Source: Kingella sp. (in: b-proteobacteria) (GTDB lineage: Bacteria > Pseudomonadota > Gammaproteobacteria > Burkholderiales > Neisseriaceae). From it: a stretch of 19,753 nt of DNA. The notes beneath the pieces were generated by a model, which did no database searches, was not told where the DNA came from, and saw only the letters and a program-made list of their open reading frames with translations. The stretch covers positions 1 through 19,753 of the forward strand of contig NZ_JAUMZV010000039.1 of NCBI RefSeq assembly GCF_030527935.1, written 5' to 3'. The translations under genes and the position numbers were made by a program. Shown piece by piece: positions 13,142-19,642 of this stretch; positions within the stretch are counted from its first letter, which is position 1, and each line of letters opens with the position of its first letter.

Positions 13142-14883
13142 GGTTGGATTCTCTCTCTTTTGGGCAGGGTTAATTGGATTTGGGTGTGGTTTTGTTGTGA
13201 TTGTATGTTTAATGTGGCGTTGATGCGCTGGGCGCGCTCTTGCATGATGTTGAGCCCGATATGGTCGGTGGTGCGCTCGGCTTGGGTGTTGAAGCCGATG
13301 CCGTCATCGATGATGGTGAGCGTGTAGTCTTGGTGGTTATCAATGCGGATGGTTACGTTTTGCGCTTGGGCGTGTTTGCGGATGTTGGATAGGCTCTCTT
13401 GCAGGATGAAGATGAATTGCAACTGCTGGCTGGGGGTGAGCGGTGCGCCGTTGCCATGCCATTCGGTGTGCACTTGGATGTGGGTTTGCTCGGCTAGGCG
13501 TTGAGCTAGGGTTTCTATGGCTTGGTTGATGTTTTTTTGGGTGATTTTGGTGCGGAAGTTGGTGAGCAGTTCGCGCACGTCGTCGTAGCATTCTTGGATG
13601 CCTGCTTGGATGGATTGTAGGTTTTCTTGCGCGGCTTGGGTGTCTTGATTTGCCCATGCGTTTTCTAGCATTTGCGCTTGCAGGTTGAGGTAGCTGAGCG
13701 ATTGGGCAATGCTGTCGTGCAGCCCTTGGGCGATGGTGTTGCGCTCTTGCAAAACGGCGTATTGGCGACTTTCTTCGGCAAGCTGTTTGTTGCTGATGGC
13801 AAGGGCGAGTTGGTGGGTGAGCGTTTGCAACAGCTCGGTATTTAGGTTTTCAGGCTGCCTTTGGCTGTAATACAGGGTGAGCGTGCCCAGCAGGGTGTCG
13901 CTGGCGCGGATGGGAAAGGTTTGCGAATAATAATGGCTGATGGGCGCGGGCGATGGGTTTTCAGGCTGCCTTTGGGCTTGGCGAGCAATCAGTTCGTTGT
14001 GGATGGAGACATCGGCGATTTCGGCTTGGGTGAATGTGAGTATATGCGCCAAAAAGGCGTGCGCGGCTTGTTGGCTGGTTTGGGTTTGGTTGAGCTCTTG
14101 GGCAAGGGTGTATAGGGTGTTTAGGGTATGGTTTTTGTGTACAAGGTCTTGGGTTTGCGCGGTAACTTGTTGTTCTAGCTTGCTATAAAGCTGGGCTAGG
14201 TGGCTGCTCATGCGGTTGAAGCCGTTGTTTACAATGGCAAACTCGGTGGAATCGCCTTCGGGGATGCGTTCGCCAAATTGGCTGTTTTGAATGGCGGTTA
14301 CGCCTGTTTCTAGGTTTTTGAGCGGGCGGATTATCCATGTTTTCAGCAGGATAACACTGATGGCAGATGCGACAAAAATCAGCACCATCAGCCCCATTTG
14401 GAACACGCGCAGCCATTGCACATATTGGGCGTTATTGTGTTCTATGTTGCGGGTTAGGTTGTCAATGCTGGCAACGAAGTTGGGGATTAGGTGGTTATCC
14501 AGCAGGGCGAAATCGGGGGTGTGGGATTGGTATTGCGGTTTGATTTGGTTTTCCCAATAGCCATGCAGCAGGCTTAGGTGTTGCACGATAGTGCGGTCTT
14601 GCGGCAAAAACAGGGGGCGCGTGGGGTCGCTGTAATGCAATCGGGCAAGGGTTTGGTCAAAAGTTTGGATAAGGCTGCGCACTTTGGCGGGGTCGTTGAG
14701 CGACAGGCGCAGGCGGTAGGTTTGATAGCGCAAGCCGCCTGTGTCGTTGATGGCTGCCGCGCCGCCTTCCAGCCGCCACGAAAGCAGCATGGTGATGCTG
14801 ATGGCAATCAAGGCGCAGATGAGCCATGTGGTTATCAGCAGGGTTAGGCGGGCGATAAGGCTTTGGGGGATAAAGCGGGGCAT
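13138..14883 (-). CDS. narQ: NarX/NarQ-type sensor histidine kinase
   Basis: Membrane kinase of the nitrate/nitrite-sensor family. From ATG 14883 it is 581 residues: transmembrane helix 1 (about 9-36), a periplasmic four-helix sensor region starting with a P-box-like INDTGGLRYQTYRLRL (45-60), helix 2 (about 161-186), a HAMP linker (about 187-240), a GAF-like central region (about 255-370), a HisKA_3 dimerisation helix RNTIAQGLHDSIAQSL with phospho-accepting His389, and an HATPase domain with the N-box around Asn500, DDGIGF (526-531) and GLNIMQERA. Two uptake sequences are translated as QRQPEN at about 304 and 341, bracketing one edge of the GAF-like region. An in-frame ATG at 14949 would add 22 residues, mostly DUS-derived, and is not preferred, although neither start has a good ribosome site. 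Confidence 0.9.
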   Translation of the reverse strand: MPRFIPQSLIARLTLLITTWLICALIAISITMLLSWRLEGGAAAINDTGGLRYQTYRLRLSLNDPAKVRSLIQTFDQTLARLHYSDPTRPLFLPQDRTIVQHLSLLHGYWENQIKPQYQSHTPDFALLDNHLIPNFVASIDNLTRNIEHNNAQYVQWLRVFQMGLMVLIFVASAISVILLKTWIIRPLKNLETGVTAIQNSQFGERIPEGDSTEFAIVNNGFNRMSSHLAQLYSKLEQQVTAQTQDLVHKNHTLNTLYTLAQELNQTQTSQQAAHAFLAHILTFTQAEIADVSIHNELIARQAQRQPENPSPAPISHYYSQTFPIRASDTLLGTLTLYYSQRQPENLNTELLQTLTHQLALAISNKQLAEESRQYAVLQERNTIAQGLHDSIAQSLSYLNLQAQMLENAWANQDTQAAQENLQSIQAGIQECYDDVRELLTNFRTKITQKNINQAIETLAQRLAEQTHIQVHTEWHGNGAPLTPSQQLQFIFILQESLSNIRKHAQAQNVTIRIDNHQDYTLTIIDDGIGFNTQAERTTDHIGLNIMQERAQRINATLNIQSQQNHTQIQLTLPKRERIQP

Positions 14884-14909
14884 GGTTTTTTTGGGGGGAT
14901 GGGGATGGG

Positions 14910-14962
14910 TTTCAGGCTGCCTTGTATTGTGTTTTTGTTGGGTAGGCATAGGCAGCCTGAAA
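14910..14962. repeat. Inverted DUS pair in the narQ leader
   Basis: TTTCAGGCTGCCT (14910-14922) and AGGCAGCCTGAAA (14950-14962) form a 13-bp inverted repeat around 27 nt. It lies 27 bases upstream of the narQ ATG, so any leader transcript starting further upstream would carry this hairpin. Confidence 0.6.
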
Positions 14963-15110
14963 ACCAGAATGGCGCGGCGATGGTTTGTTGCTGAATAATG
15001 TATTCAACAGGGCTTAACTGTTTGGCAAGCTGTCGGCGAGCCGCCAATGCTCCATTGGTTACAGCGCAATAGCCGTTTGCGCCATGCCAATATGGCTTTT
15101 CAGGCTGCCT
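14950..15110. repeat. DUS-bounded dispersed repeat, copy 2
   Basis: The segment opens with AGGCAGCCTGAAAACCAGAA and closes with TTCAGGCTGCCT. The core at 15031-15058 begins TGTCGGCGAGCCGCC, contains a perfect hairpin CCAATG-CTC-CATTGG, and pairs with 12259-12286 (26 of 28 identical). The spacing from the first DUS to the core differs from copy 1 by about eight bases. Confidence 0.6.
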
Positions 15111-15138
15111 ATGCAGTAACCCATAGGCAGCCTGAAAA
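15097..15138. terminator. DUS-pair terminator of deoC-deoA
   Basis: TTTTCAGGCTGCCTATG (15097-15113) and CATAGGCAGCCTGAAAA (15122-15138) form a perfect 17-bp stem with an 8-nt loop. It lies 17 bases past the deoA stop codon on the - strand. Confidence 0.7.
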
Positions 15139-15154
15139 TCTTTATCGCGCCCGA

Positions 15155-16462
15155 TTAGCCTACCAAGGTTTCGTAAACCATCGCGCGGCTTTCAGGCTGC
15201 TTATCGCCGATACCCACCGCGTTGCGATAGGCTTGCGCGGCGGCTTGCCATGCGGCTTCGCTTTGGGCGTGAATCATGGCGATGGGCGTATCGGCTTCCA
15301 CGCGCGCGCCAATCGGCAGGATTTCGTCAAAGCCTACGCTGTGGTCAATCGTGTCGCTCGCCACGCGCCGCCCGCCGCCAAGGTTGATGACGGCAACGCC
15401 AATATCGCGCGTGTTCATGCTTTGGATGTAGCCCGCCGCTTGCGCCAACACGGGTTTCACCACCGCCGCTTGCGGCAGTTGCTCAAACGCGGTGCTGCCG
15501 CCTTGTGCCACCACCATTTTTTCAAACAATTCATAAGCCTTGCCGTTGTCCAACACCGCTTGCAGTTTGGCGCGCGCTTCTTCGCGGCTGGCGGCGAGTT
15601 TGCCGTTTACCAAGGCTTCTGCGCCCAAAGCCAGCGTGATTTCGTGCAAACGTGGGTTGCGGCTGCCCTCCCCGCGCAGATAGCGCACGGCTTCGCGCAC
15701 TTCCACGGCGTTGCCCGCGCTGGATGCCAACACTTCGTTCATATCGGTGAGCAAGGCGGTGGTTTGGCAGCCTGCGTTGGTGGCGACTTGGGCGATGCTT
15801 TGCGCCAACTCGCGCGAGAGTTCATAAGTGGGCATAAACGCGCCATTGCCCACTTTCACGTCCATCACCAGGCTGGTTAAGCCTTCGGCGAGCTTTTTAG
15901 ACAAAATAGACGCGGTAATCAGCGAGAGATTTTCCACCGTGGCGGTTACATCGCGCGTGGCGTAGATTTTGCGGTCGGCGGGGGCAAGATTGCCTGTTTG
16001 CCCCACAATCACGCAGCCGATTTGTTTCACCATTTCCTGCATTTTTTGCGGGCTGGGGAAAATATCAAAGCCTTTGATACTTTCCAGCTTGTCTAATGTG
16101 CCGCCCGTATGCCCCAAGCCGCGCCCTGCAATCATCGGCACAAAGCCGCCGCAAGCAGCCAGCATTGGCGCAAGCATCAACGACACCACATCGCCCACGC
16201 CGCCTGTGGAATGCTTATCCAGCGTGGGGGCGTTTAGGTTGTATTTATCCCAGTTTAAGCTGTCGCCGCTGTCGCGCATGGCAAGGGTTAAGGCGGTGCG
16301 CTCGTCTAGGTTTAAATCGTTGAAATAAATCGCCATGCACATCGCGGCAATTTGCCCTTCGCTGATGCTGCCATCGGTTACGCCTTGGATGTAGAACTGG
16401 ATTTCTTCTTTGGATAACACTTGTTTATCGCGTTTTTTGCGGATGATTTCTTGGATTAGCAT
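15155..16462 (-). CDS. deoA: Thymidine phosphorylase
   Basis: Splits thymidine (and deoxyuridine) with phosphate into the base and 2-deoxyribose-1-phosphate in the cytosol. The 435-residue protein has the family length and signatures: KHSTGGVGDVVSLMLAPM (83-100), GRGLGHTGGTLDKLES (113-128), and the substrate-binding Arg170, Ser185 and Lys189 at positions equivalent to the E. coli enzyme. The start has a strong AAGGAG eight bases upstream. It overlaps the end of deoC by seven bases, so the two are co-transcribed and probably coupled. Deoxyribose-1-phosphate must be converted to the 5-phosphate before DeoC can use it; the mutase (deoB) is not in this window. A degenerate DUS (TTCAGGCTGCTT) lies near the 3' end. 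Confidence 0.95.
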   Translation of the reverse strand: MLIQEIIRKKRDKQVLSKEEIQFYIQGVTDGSISEGQIAAMCMAIYFNDLNLDERTALTLAMRDSGDSLNWDKYNLNAPTLDKHSTGGVGDVVSLMLAPMLAACGGFVPMIAGRGLGHTGGTLDKLESIKGFDIFPSPQKMQEMVKQIGCVIVGQTGNLAPADRKIYATRDVTATVENLSLITASILSKKLAEGLTSLVMDVKVGNGAFMPTYELSRELAQSIAQVATNAGCQTTALLTDMNEVLASSAGNAVEVREAVRYLRGEGSRNPRLHEITLALGAEALVNGKLAASREEARAKLQAVLDNGKAYELFEKMVVAQGGSTAFEQLPQAAVVKPVLAQAAGYIQSMNTRDIGVAVINLGGGRRVASDTIDHSVGFDEILPIGARVEADTPIAMIHAQSEAAWQAAAQAYRNAVGIGDKQPESRAMVYETLVG

Positions 16463-17175
16463 GAGATAAGCTCCTTCAATAATGATGATGCGCCGATGCG
16501 GAAGTTTTCAGGCTGCACCCAGTCTGCGCCCATTTGGGCGGCGGCTTGGGCAATATAGGCTTGCGCGGTGGCGATGTCGCGCACGCCGCCCGAAATTTTC
16601 AGCCCCACAGGTTGCTTGGCTTGGGCAATTTGGTCTAACAAAATCGCGCTGGCTTCTAGGCTTGCGCCGTGGGCGATTTTGCCTGTGGACGTTTTCAAAA
16701 AATCTGCGCCTGCGGCAATGGCAATTTGCGCGGCTTGGGCGATGTGTTCGGGCGAGAGCGCGCCTGTTTCCAAAATCACTTTCAGGCTGCCTGAATGCTG
16801 ATGCACCAGCGTGGCGATTTGGCTGCACATTGCTGCGCCCGCATCGGCGTTGCCTTGCTGCAAGGCTTGATAGGGAAACACAAGGTCTATTTCGTTTGCG
16901 CCATCTGCCAAGGCTTGCTGCGTTTGCGCCAGCACATCCGCCAGCGGCTCATTGCCCGATGGAAAGTTCACCACAGTCGCCACATTGATGCCGCTGCTGG
17001 CGGGCAATCTTGCGCGACTTTGCGCCACAAACGGCGGATACACGCACACCGCCGCCACTTTGCCGATGCTTTGCGTGGCGTTGCTGCACAGCGCGTCAAT
17101 CACGGCGGGGGTATCGTCTTCGTTGAGCGATGTTAAATCTAATAGCGAAAGAATTTGGGCTTTGCTGATGTTCAT
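16456..17175 (-). CDS. deoC: Deoxyribose-phosphate aldolase
   Basis: Cleaves 2-deoxyribose-5-phosphate to acetaldehyde and glyceraldehyde-3-phosphate, feeding nucleoside sugar into glycolysis. The 239-residue protein is of the E. coli-like group, slightly shorter. Catalytic residues are visible: Asp13 (LLDLTSL), Asp97 (EIDLVFPY), Schiff-base Lys161 (ADFLKTSTGK) and Lys193 (GLKISGGVRD). AAGGA lies six to seven bases before the ATG. It is first of a two-gene unit with deoA. An unusual palindromic DUS at 16781-16795 encodes SGSLK within the protein. nupC lies upstream on the same strand, but is separated by a hairpin and a repeat element, so joint transcription with nupC is uncertain. Confidence 0.95.
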   Translation of the reverse strand: MNISKAQILSLLDLTSLNEDDTPAVIDALCSNATQSIGKVAAVCVYPPFVAQSRARLPASSGINVATVVNFPSGNEPLADVLAQTQQALADGANEIDLVFPYQALQQGNADAGAAMCSQIATLVHQHSGSLKVILETGALSPEHIAQAAQIAIAAGADFLKTSTGKIAHGASLEASAILLDQIAQAKQPVGLKISGGVRDIATAQAYIAQAAAQMGADWVQPENFRIGASSLLKELISC

Positions 17176-17205
17176 GGTTTTTCCTTTTTTGATTTAGGGT
17201 GGGGT

Positions 17206-17241
17206 TTCAGGCTGCCTATGGTTTGGGTTTTCAGGCTGCCT
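17206..17241 (-). repeat. Two tandem DUS upstream of deoC
   Basis: Two same-orientation uptake sequences (17206-17217 and 17230-17241) lie 24 bases apart, in the deoC leader. They cannot pair with each other, unlike the inverted pairs elsewhere in the window. Confidence 0.6.
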
Positions 17242-17259
17242 AATTACCCAGCTACCGCC

Positions 17260-17355
17260 ATTCCCGCATAGGCGGGAATCTTGTTTGATATTCAGAAATT
17301 CATGCAAAAGCAATCATCACCCAAGCTTCACCAAGATTCCCGCCTGCGCGGGAAT
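17260..17355. repeat. NIME-like element flanked by two dRS3 repeats
   Basis: ATTCCCGCATAGGCGGGAAT (17260-17279) and ATTCCCGCCTGCGCGGGAAT (17336-17355) each fit the neisserial dRS3 pattern ATTCCC-N8-GGGAAT. They enclose 56 bases of unique sequence. This is the layout of neisserial intergenic mosaic elements. In meningococci dRS3 serves as a target for filamentous phage integration and for recombination. Confidence 0.75.
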
Positions 17356-17371
17356 GACGGCATTTCTTATG

Positions 17372-17410
17372 TTTCAGGCTGCCATTGCATTATCCCAAGG
17401 CAGCCTGAAA
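17372..17410. terminator. DUS-pair hairpin downstream of nupC
   Basis: TTTCAGGCTGCC (17372-17383) and GGCAGCCTGAAA (17399-17410) form a 12-bp stem with a 15-nt loop, five bases past the nupC stop codon. Only the right arm is a full DUS; the left has a final A in place of T. Confidence 0.6.
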
Positions 17411-17415
17411 ACGTG

Positions 17416-18690
17416 TTACGACAAATTCAACCCAATAAACAAGCCTGCGATGGTGGCACTCATCAGGTTGGACAACGTGCCCGCAATCAGCGCGCGCACG
17501 CCCAGCTTGGCAATATCGCCACGGCGTTTCGGTGCCATGATAGACAAACCGCCCACCAAAATCGCAATGGAGCTCAAATTGGCAAAGCCACACAGCGCAA
17601 ATGAAATAATCGCTTGGGTTTTGGCGTTGAGCACAGGATTAGCCGCGTCTTTGATGTAATTTGTGAACTCGGAATACGCCACAAATTCGTTAATCACCAA
17701 TTTTTGCCCGATAAACGAGCCTGCGGTTTGCGCGTCTGCCCACGATGCGCCAATCAGCCAAGCCAAGGGCGAGAACAGCCAGCCCAAGATTTTTTGCAAC
17801 GACAAACCGTGTACGCCAAATAGCTCGCCCACGCCGCCCACGATGCCGTTTAGCAGTGCAATAATCGCCACAAACGCAATCAACATCGCGCCCACGTTTA
17901 GCGCAACTTGCAAACCTGTGGATGCGCCCGCTGCGGCCGCGTCAATCGCGTTGCTGGGCGGCGTTTCGCCTTCGCCCACAAAGCTCAATTTGTCATCGGT
18001 AATCACTTCGGGCGTTTCGGTTTCGGGGTGCATCAATTTGGCAAACAGCAAGCCCCCAGGGGCAGCCATAAACGAAGCGGCAATCAGATAAGTGAGCGGC
18101 ACGCCCATAGACGCATAGCCGCCCAATACCGAGCCTGCAATAGAAGCCAAGCCGCCTGTCATCACGGCAAACAATTCCGATTGCGTCATCCGCGCGATAA
18201 AAGGTTTCACCACCAGCGGGGCTTCGGTTTGCCCCACGAACACGTTTGCCGCTGCGGACAAACTTTCGGTGCGCGAAGTGCCAAGGGCTTTTTGCAACGC
18301 GCCGCCCAACACTTTCACCACAAAGCCCATCACGCCCAAGTAATACAGCACAGAAATCAGCGATGAAAAGAAAATAATCATCGGTAACACGCGGAACGCG
18401 AAAATAAAGCCGCCACCGCCAAACACTTCAAACATTTTGTCGCCCACCAAGCCGCCGAACACAAATTCTGTGCCCTTTTGCCCGAAGTTCAACACGCTTT
18501 GCACGCCGTTGGAAAACCATTCCAACGCGGCGCGCCCCCAAGGCACATACAACACAAACGCGCCCAGCGCAAACTGAATAGCAAACGCCACGCCCACCGT
18601 GCGCTTATTGATTTTGCTGCGATGCTTGGACAACGCAATGGCGATGGCAATCAGCACCGCCATGCCCAGCAAGCTATGTAAAATTTCCAT
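17416..18690 (-). CDS. nupC: NupC-type concentrative nucleoside transporter
   Basis: Inner-membrane cation-coupled importer of nucleosides (CNT family). From ATG 18690 the protein is 424 residues with about ten hydrophobic segments. Family motifs are clear: FVGQTEAPLVVKPFIARMTQ, the gate sequence GGLASIAGSVLGGY, and the C-terminal ALCGFANLSSIAILVGGL. The start MEILHSLLGMAV has GGGAAG four to five bases upstream; the in-frame codons up to 18723 add a polar stretch not typical of the family. Together with cdd, deoA and deoC, it forms a nucleoside uptake and catabolism set. Whether uptake is driven by protons or sodium cannot be told from sequence here. It is divergent from cdd over 98 bases. 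Confidence 0.95.
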   Translation of the reverse strand: MEILHSLLGMAVLIAIAIALSKHRSKINKRTVGVAFAIQFALGAFVLYVPWGRAALEWFSNGVQSVLNFGQKGTEFVFGGLVGDKMFEVFGGGGFIFAFRVLPMIIFFSSLISVLYYLGVMGFVVKVLGGALQKALGTSRTESLSAAANVFVGQTEAPLVVKPFIARMTQSELFAVMTGGLASIAGSVLGGYASMGVPLTYLIAASFMAAPGGLLFAKLMHPETETPEVITDDKLSFVGEGETPPSNAIDAAAAGASTGLQVALNVGAMLIAFVAIIALLNGIVGGVGELFGVHGLSLQKILGWLFSPLAWLIGASWADAQTAGSFIGQKLVINEFVAYSEFTNYIKDAANPVLNAKTQAIISFALCGFANLSSIAILVGGLSIMAPKRRGDIAKLGVRALIAGTLSNLMSATIAGLFIGLNLS

Positions 18691-18714
18691 TTTTCTTCCC
18701 TTAAACAAAATGTG

Positions 18715-18741
18715 GTTGTACACAGGCGGTTATAATACAAC
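18715..18741. promoter_or_regulatory. cdd promoter -10 within a possible operator palindrome
   Basis: A consensus TATAAT (18731-18736) lies 52 bases upstream of the cdd ATG on the + strand, without a good -35. It is overlapped by an inverted repeat, GTTGTA (18715-18720) and TACAAC (18736-18741), whose half-sites are 21 bases apart centre to centre. That geometry would suit a dimeric regulator shared by cdd and nupC. Confidence 0.35.
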
Positions 18742-18788
18742 ACTCTTAACCAAATTTTTTACAATTTTACTTAATGGAGCGCAAAAAA

Positions 18789-19586
18789 ATGTTGAGTTTT
18801 ATCCCTAAACATGAAGTTCAAGCCCGCGCAACCGCCTTTAACGGCGATAAAATTGCGCTTGCCCTATCGTTGCTGCCCGAAGCGGCAAAGTTAGCCGTTG
18901 TGCCCGTGTCGCAGTTTCATGTGGGGGCGATTGCCATTGATGACGAAGGCAATTTCTATTTCGGCGCAAACCAAGAATGCGCCACCGCCAGCATGGGGCA
19001 AACCGTCCACGCCGAGCAAAGCGCGGTGTCGCACGCATGGCAACGCGGCGCAACGCGCATCACCGATATTGTGGTGAACTACACGCCATGCGGACATTGC
19101 CGCCAGTTTCTCAACGAGCTGCCCGATGCAGGCAGCCTGAAAATCCACCTGCCGCACAGCCGCGACAACGCGCTTACCAGCTATCTGCCCGACAGCTTTT
19201 CGCCCAAAGATTTAAACATCCCCGACCGCCTGCTCACCCCCGTGCAACACGCCATTAGGCAGCCTGAAAACCTAGATGCCGCAGAACAAGCCGCCTTTGC
19301 CGCCGCGCAAAGCTGCCACGCGCCCTATTCCCACGCCTACGCAGGCATCGCCCTTGTGGCAGGCGACGCAATTTACACAGGACGCTACGCCGAAAACGCC
19401 GCCTACAACCCCACGCTGCCGCCCTTGCAAGTTGCCATTAACCTGCTGCGCATGAGCGGACACGACACCAGCGAAGTAACCCGCGCCGTGCTTTGCTGCA
19501 CGCGCCACGGCGGACACGAAGCCATGACCCGCGCGTTATGGGATGAAGTTGGCAAGTGCGAGTTGGAGATTGTTTGGTTGGATTAA
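18789..19586 (+). CDS. cdd: Cytidine deaminase
   Basis: Zinc enzyme converting (deoxy)cytidine to (deoxy)uridine in the cytosol. From ATG 18789 the product has 265 residues, of the long E. coli-like dimeric type with a catalytic N-terminal domain and a degenerate C-terminal repeat. The zinc site is intact: HAEQ (His74, catalytic Glu76) and PCGHC (Cys101, Cys104). The C-terminal copy (CHAPYSHAYAGIAL) has lost its zinc residues, as usual. GGAG lies nine bases before the chosen ATG; an upstream in-frame ATG at 18774 overlaps that ribosome site. Two uptake sequences (19130, 19257) are translated as AGSLK and IRQPEN; the second lies in the linker between the two domains. It supplies deoxyuridine that DeoA can phosphorolyse. 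Confidence 0.95.
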   Translation: MLSFIPKHEVQARATAFNGDKIALALSLLPEAAKLAVVPVSQFHVGAIAIDDEGNFYFGANQECATASMGQTVHAEQSAVSHAWQRGATRITDIVVNYTPCGHCRQFLNELPDAGSLKIHLPHSRDNALTSYLPDSFSPKDLNIPDRLLTPVQHAIRQPENLDAAEQAAFAAAQSCHAPYSHAYAGIALVAGDAIYTGRYAENAAYNPTLPPLQVAINLLRMSGHDTSEVTRAVLCCTRHGGHEAMTRALWDEVGKCELEIVWLD

Positions 19587-19642
19587 GTTTAATAGGCTTA
19601 ATAGGCTGCTTTCTCTTTCAGTCATTCTCTTTACAAAAATTT

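Larger units (their letters stand above)
14884..15154. other. narQ upstream region with DUS-bounded repeat
   Basis: No gene is supported in these 271 bases. They hold the DUS pair 14910-14962 (27-nt loop), the second copy of the dispersed repeat (14950-15110) and the deoA terminator (15097-15138). The narQ promoter must lie inside or next to the repeat if narQ is not read through from deoA. I saw no clear -35/-10 pair. Confidence 0.5.

Noticed and set aside
14884..14949. Longer narQ start at 14949
   Set aside because: The 22 added residues are mostly DUS and poly-proline sequence before the natural membrane-protein start; I kept the shorter form, with some doubt because neither has a good ribosome site.
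15047..15880. 277-codon + strand frame opposite deoA
   Set aside because: Its N-terminal part is repeat and DUS sequence and the rest is antisense to deoA; no recognisable domain.
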